This document shows positions 62,312 through 64,000 of a stretch of 64,000 nucleotides of DNA, piece after piece. The stretch lies in assembly GCA_017504305.1 (NCBI GenBank), contig JAFVRJ010000026.1, positions 62,001-126,000 on the forward strand. Reading direction: 5' to 3'. The position numbers were made by a program, and so were the translations under genes. The notes under the pieces were generated by a model. The model saw only the letters and a list, made by a program, of their open reading frames with translations, did no database searches and was not told the DNA's origin. The first letter of the stretch is position 1. The number at the start of each line of letters is the position of its first letter. This stretch comes from Clostridia bacterium (GTDB lineage Bacteria; Bacillota; Clostridia; Christensenellales; DTU072).

Positions 62312-64000
62312 TTAAATCTTCATTGCTACGTCCCAAGCACCCCAGATTACGGTGCGGAGGCTTCCTACCGCCTTGGCGTCGCCTATTACGTGGACGTTTC
62401 TGCCCTTGGGGGCTACGGGAGTGGGTATATATCCAACCGACATGATTACGGAATCGGCGTTAACTTCTACTACGCTTCCATCCTTGCCGGCAACCTTAAC
62501 GGTGCCGTTTGCAATTTCCTTAACCATGCTCTCGAGATATACCGGAACCTTCTTCGCGTTAAAGAAATCGCGTAGATAACTGCTGTTGGGGAAGGGTACT
62601 TTTGCCGATACCATCAAGTCGTGTTGGGTTTCGACGATTACCGGCTTCTTGCCCTTGTTGTAAAGGTCGTATGCGATTTCACAACCGGTAAGACCGCCGC
62701 CGATAATAACTACGTTCTCGCCAACTTCCTTTTCACCAAGCAAATATTCTACCGCTTCAACTGCCGTTTCCGCGCCCTTGATGGGGAGTTTTCTTGCCTT
62801 TGCGCCCGTTGCAACTATTACTTCGTCGGCGCCAAGTGCTTGAACGTCTTTAACTTCGGTATTTAGTTTAACCTCGATGGGATACTTGGTGATTTCGCGT
62901 CTGTACCAAGTGATGAGAGCTTTATCCTTTTCCTTAAATTCGGGAGCCGCCGCTGCAATAAATACACCGCCGAGTTTATCGCTCTTTTCGTATAAGGTTA
63001 CGGAGTGTCCGCGCTTTGCGCAAACTATAGCCGCCTCCATACCGCCGATACCACCGCCGATAACGGCAACTTTCTTTGCCTTTTTAGCGGGAATAAGCTT
63101 GTACTTGTTGGATTGCATTACGGTGGGGTTCAACGCGCAACGTGCAATATGACTTGCATCGTGTATCGATTGTGCGTTAGCTACTCCCTTATAGTGAGCC
63201 ATATTAAAGCAAGCGTTATGACAGCAAATACACGGACGTATATCTTCAAGACGATTGTCAATAAGCTTGGTTACCCACTCTGCGTCTGCAAGGAATTGTC
63301 TTGCTACGCCAAGACCGTCGATTAAACCTTCTTCTATAGCCTTTGCACCTACGTCAGGCTCCATACGTCCTGCACAAACTACGGGAATATCTACAACCTT
63401 CTTGATGTGAGCTACGTCTTCAAGGTTGCAGTTTTGGGGCATATACATCGGGGGATGTGCCCAATACCAAGAGTCGTATGTACCGTTATCCGCGTTGAGC
63501 ATGTCGTAGCCGGCATCTTGTAGATATTTTGCAGCCTTTTCGCTCTCTGCCATATCTCTGCCGATTTCAACGTAATCTTCGCCGGGAATTGCTCCGACGC
63601 AGAAATCCTTAACTTTGGACTCTACCGAGTAACGTAACGATACGGGATAATCTTCACCGCAGGTTGCCTTGATCGCCTTGACGATATCTACAGCAAAACG
63701 ATATCTGTTTTCAAACGAGCCACCATATTCGTCGGTACGCTTATTGGTGTACTTCAACGAGAATTGGTCGAGAAGATATCCTTCGTGTACGGCGTGAACT
63801 TCAACACCGTCTACGTCCGCTTCCTTCAAAAGGGCGGCGGTTTTTGCAAAGGCATCTATGATTTCCTTAATTTCCTTAACGGTCATCGCACGGCAGGTTA
63901 CCTTATCAGACCATCTGGAGGGAAGTTCCGAGGGACTTGCCGATTGGTACTTGATGTCCATAATAGGCTTAATAAGACTGCCTACTACCGGCATATTGTG
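62312..64000 (-). CDS. Old-yellow-enzyme/2,4-dienoyl-CoA reductase-like Fe-S flavoprotein, 5' end beyond window
   Basis: At least 562 residues; the frame is open to the right edge (codons encoding HN precede the first visible Met), so the FMN barrel's start is missing. Visible: barrel C-half with GVEVHAVHEGYLLDQF and RTDEYGGSFENR (catalytic/FMN loop), GVARQFLADAEW, the 4Fe-4S cysteines RPCICCHNAC and RCALNP, then FAD domain VAVIGGGIGGMEAA and NAD(P) domain VVIIGGGLTGCEIA. This is the FadH/BaiCD/enoate-reductase layout, which reduces C=C bonds. It leads the operon with AcnX 25 nt downstream. Confidence 0.9.
   Translation of the reverse strand, partial: HNMPVVGSLIKPIMDIKYQSASPSELPSRWSDKVTCRAMTVKEIKEIIDAFAKTAALLKEADVDGVEVHAVHEGYLLDQFSLKYTNKRTDEYGGSFENRYRFAVDIVKAIKATCGEDYPVSLRYSVESKVKDFCVGAIPGEDYVEIGRDMAESEKAAKYLQDAGYDMLNADNGTYDSWYWAHPPMYMPQNCNLEDVAHIKKVVDIPVVCAGRMEPDVGAKAIEEGLIDGLGVARQFLADAEWVTKLIDNRLEDIRPCICCHNACFNMAHYKGVANAQSIHDASHIARCALNPTVMQSNKYKLIPAKKAKKVAVIGGGIGGMEAAIVCAKRGHSVTLYEKSDKLGGVFIAAAAPEFKEKDKALITWYRREITKYPIEVKLNTEVKDVQALGADEVIVATGAKARKLPIKGAETAVEAVEYLLGEKEVGENVVIIGGGLTGCEIAYDLYNKGKKPVIVETQHDLMVSAKVPFPNSSYLRDFFNAKKVPVYLESMVKEIANGTVKVAGKDGSVVEVNADSVIMSVGYIPTPVAPKGRNVHVIGDAKAVGSLRTVIWGAWDVAMKI

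Overview
The window looks like a bacterial chromosome segment from a low-to-moderate GC member of the Bacillota, probably an uncultured gut-type Clostridia lineage. The evidence is a Clostridia/Bacilli-style run mrnC-rlmB-sigH-like, ychF, cysE-cysS, near-consensus sigma-A promoters with 17-nt spacers, Shine-Dalgarno sites of the AGGAGG type, and many lipoproteins. No species name is claimed.

Positions 1-20150 (minus strand) are a single uninterrupted reading frame: a giant lipoprotein of at least 6716 residues that still runs off the left edge. It has an N-terminal lipobox, about twelve to thirteen degenerate amphipathic beta-rich modules, two inserted domains and an adhesin-like tail. A four-gene operon follows at 20.6-26.6 kb on the minus strand: Ig/transglutaminase lipoprotein, mutarotase-like protein, ROK protein and PIG-L deacetylase. 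Housekeeping genes run on the plus strand at 26.8-34.1 kb.

Three tRNA genes (initiator Met, Leu-CAA, Pro-CGG) are each followed by a terminator and then by a recurrent hairpin element seen four times. The initiator tRNA is followed by a small accessory island (unknown gene plus Fic protein with a highly structured leader). The Pro tRNA is followed by a second island: recombinase-tail remnants in a 210-bp direct repeat flanking a multi-zinc-ribbon protein with an embedded nuclease-like domain and a NUMOD1-like tail. Between them lie a GH43-like glycosidase, an MFS transporter, a CofE-like ligase, a divergent HTH/SLOG pair, VanZ-like and NUDIX genes, an M6-like metalloprotease lipoprotein and an alpha/beta hydrolase.

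From 50 to 56 kb come surface proteins (LRR protein and an MBG-type repeat protein). A comb-like array of mini-hairpins separated by AGTTATATT/AATATAACT follows, upstream of a frameshifted four-helix-bundle gene. The right end holds a three-gene sensor/kinase/regulator operon and an operon of an old-yellow-enzyme-type flavoprotein with two aconitase-X subunits, the first of which runs off the right edge.

The most unusual items are the giant lipoprotein, the comb-like hairpin array at 56.1-56.3 kb, the structured Fic leader RNA, the post-tRNA hairpin element, and the zinc-ribbon/nuclease/NUMOD1 protein.
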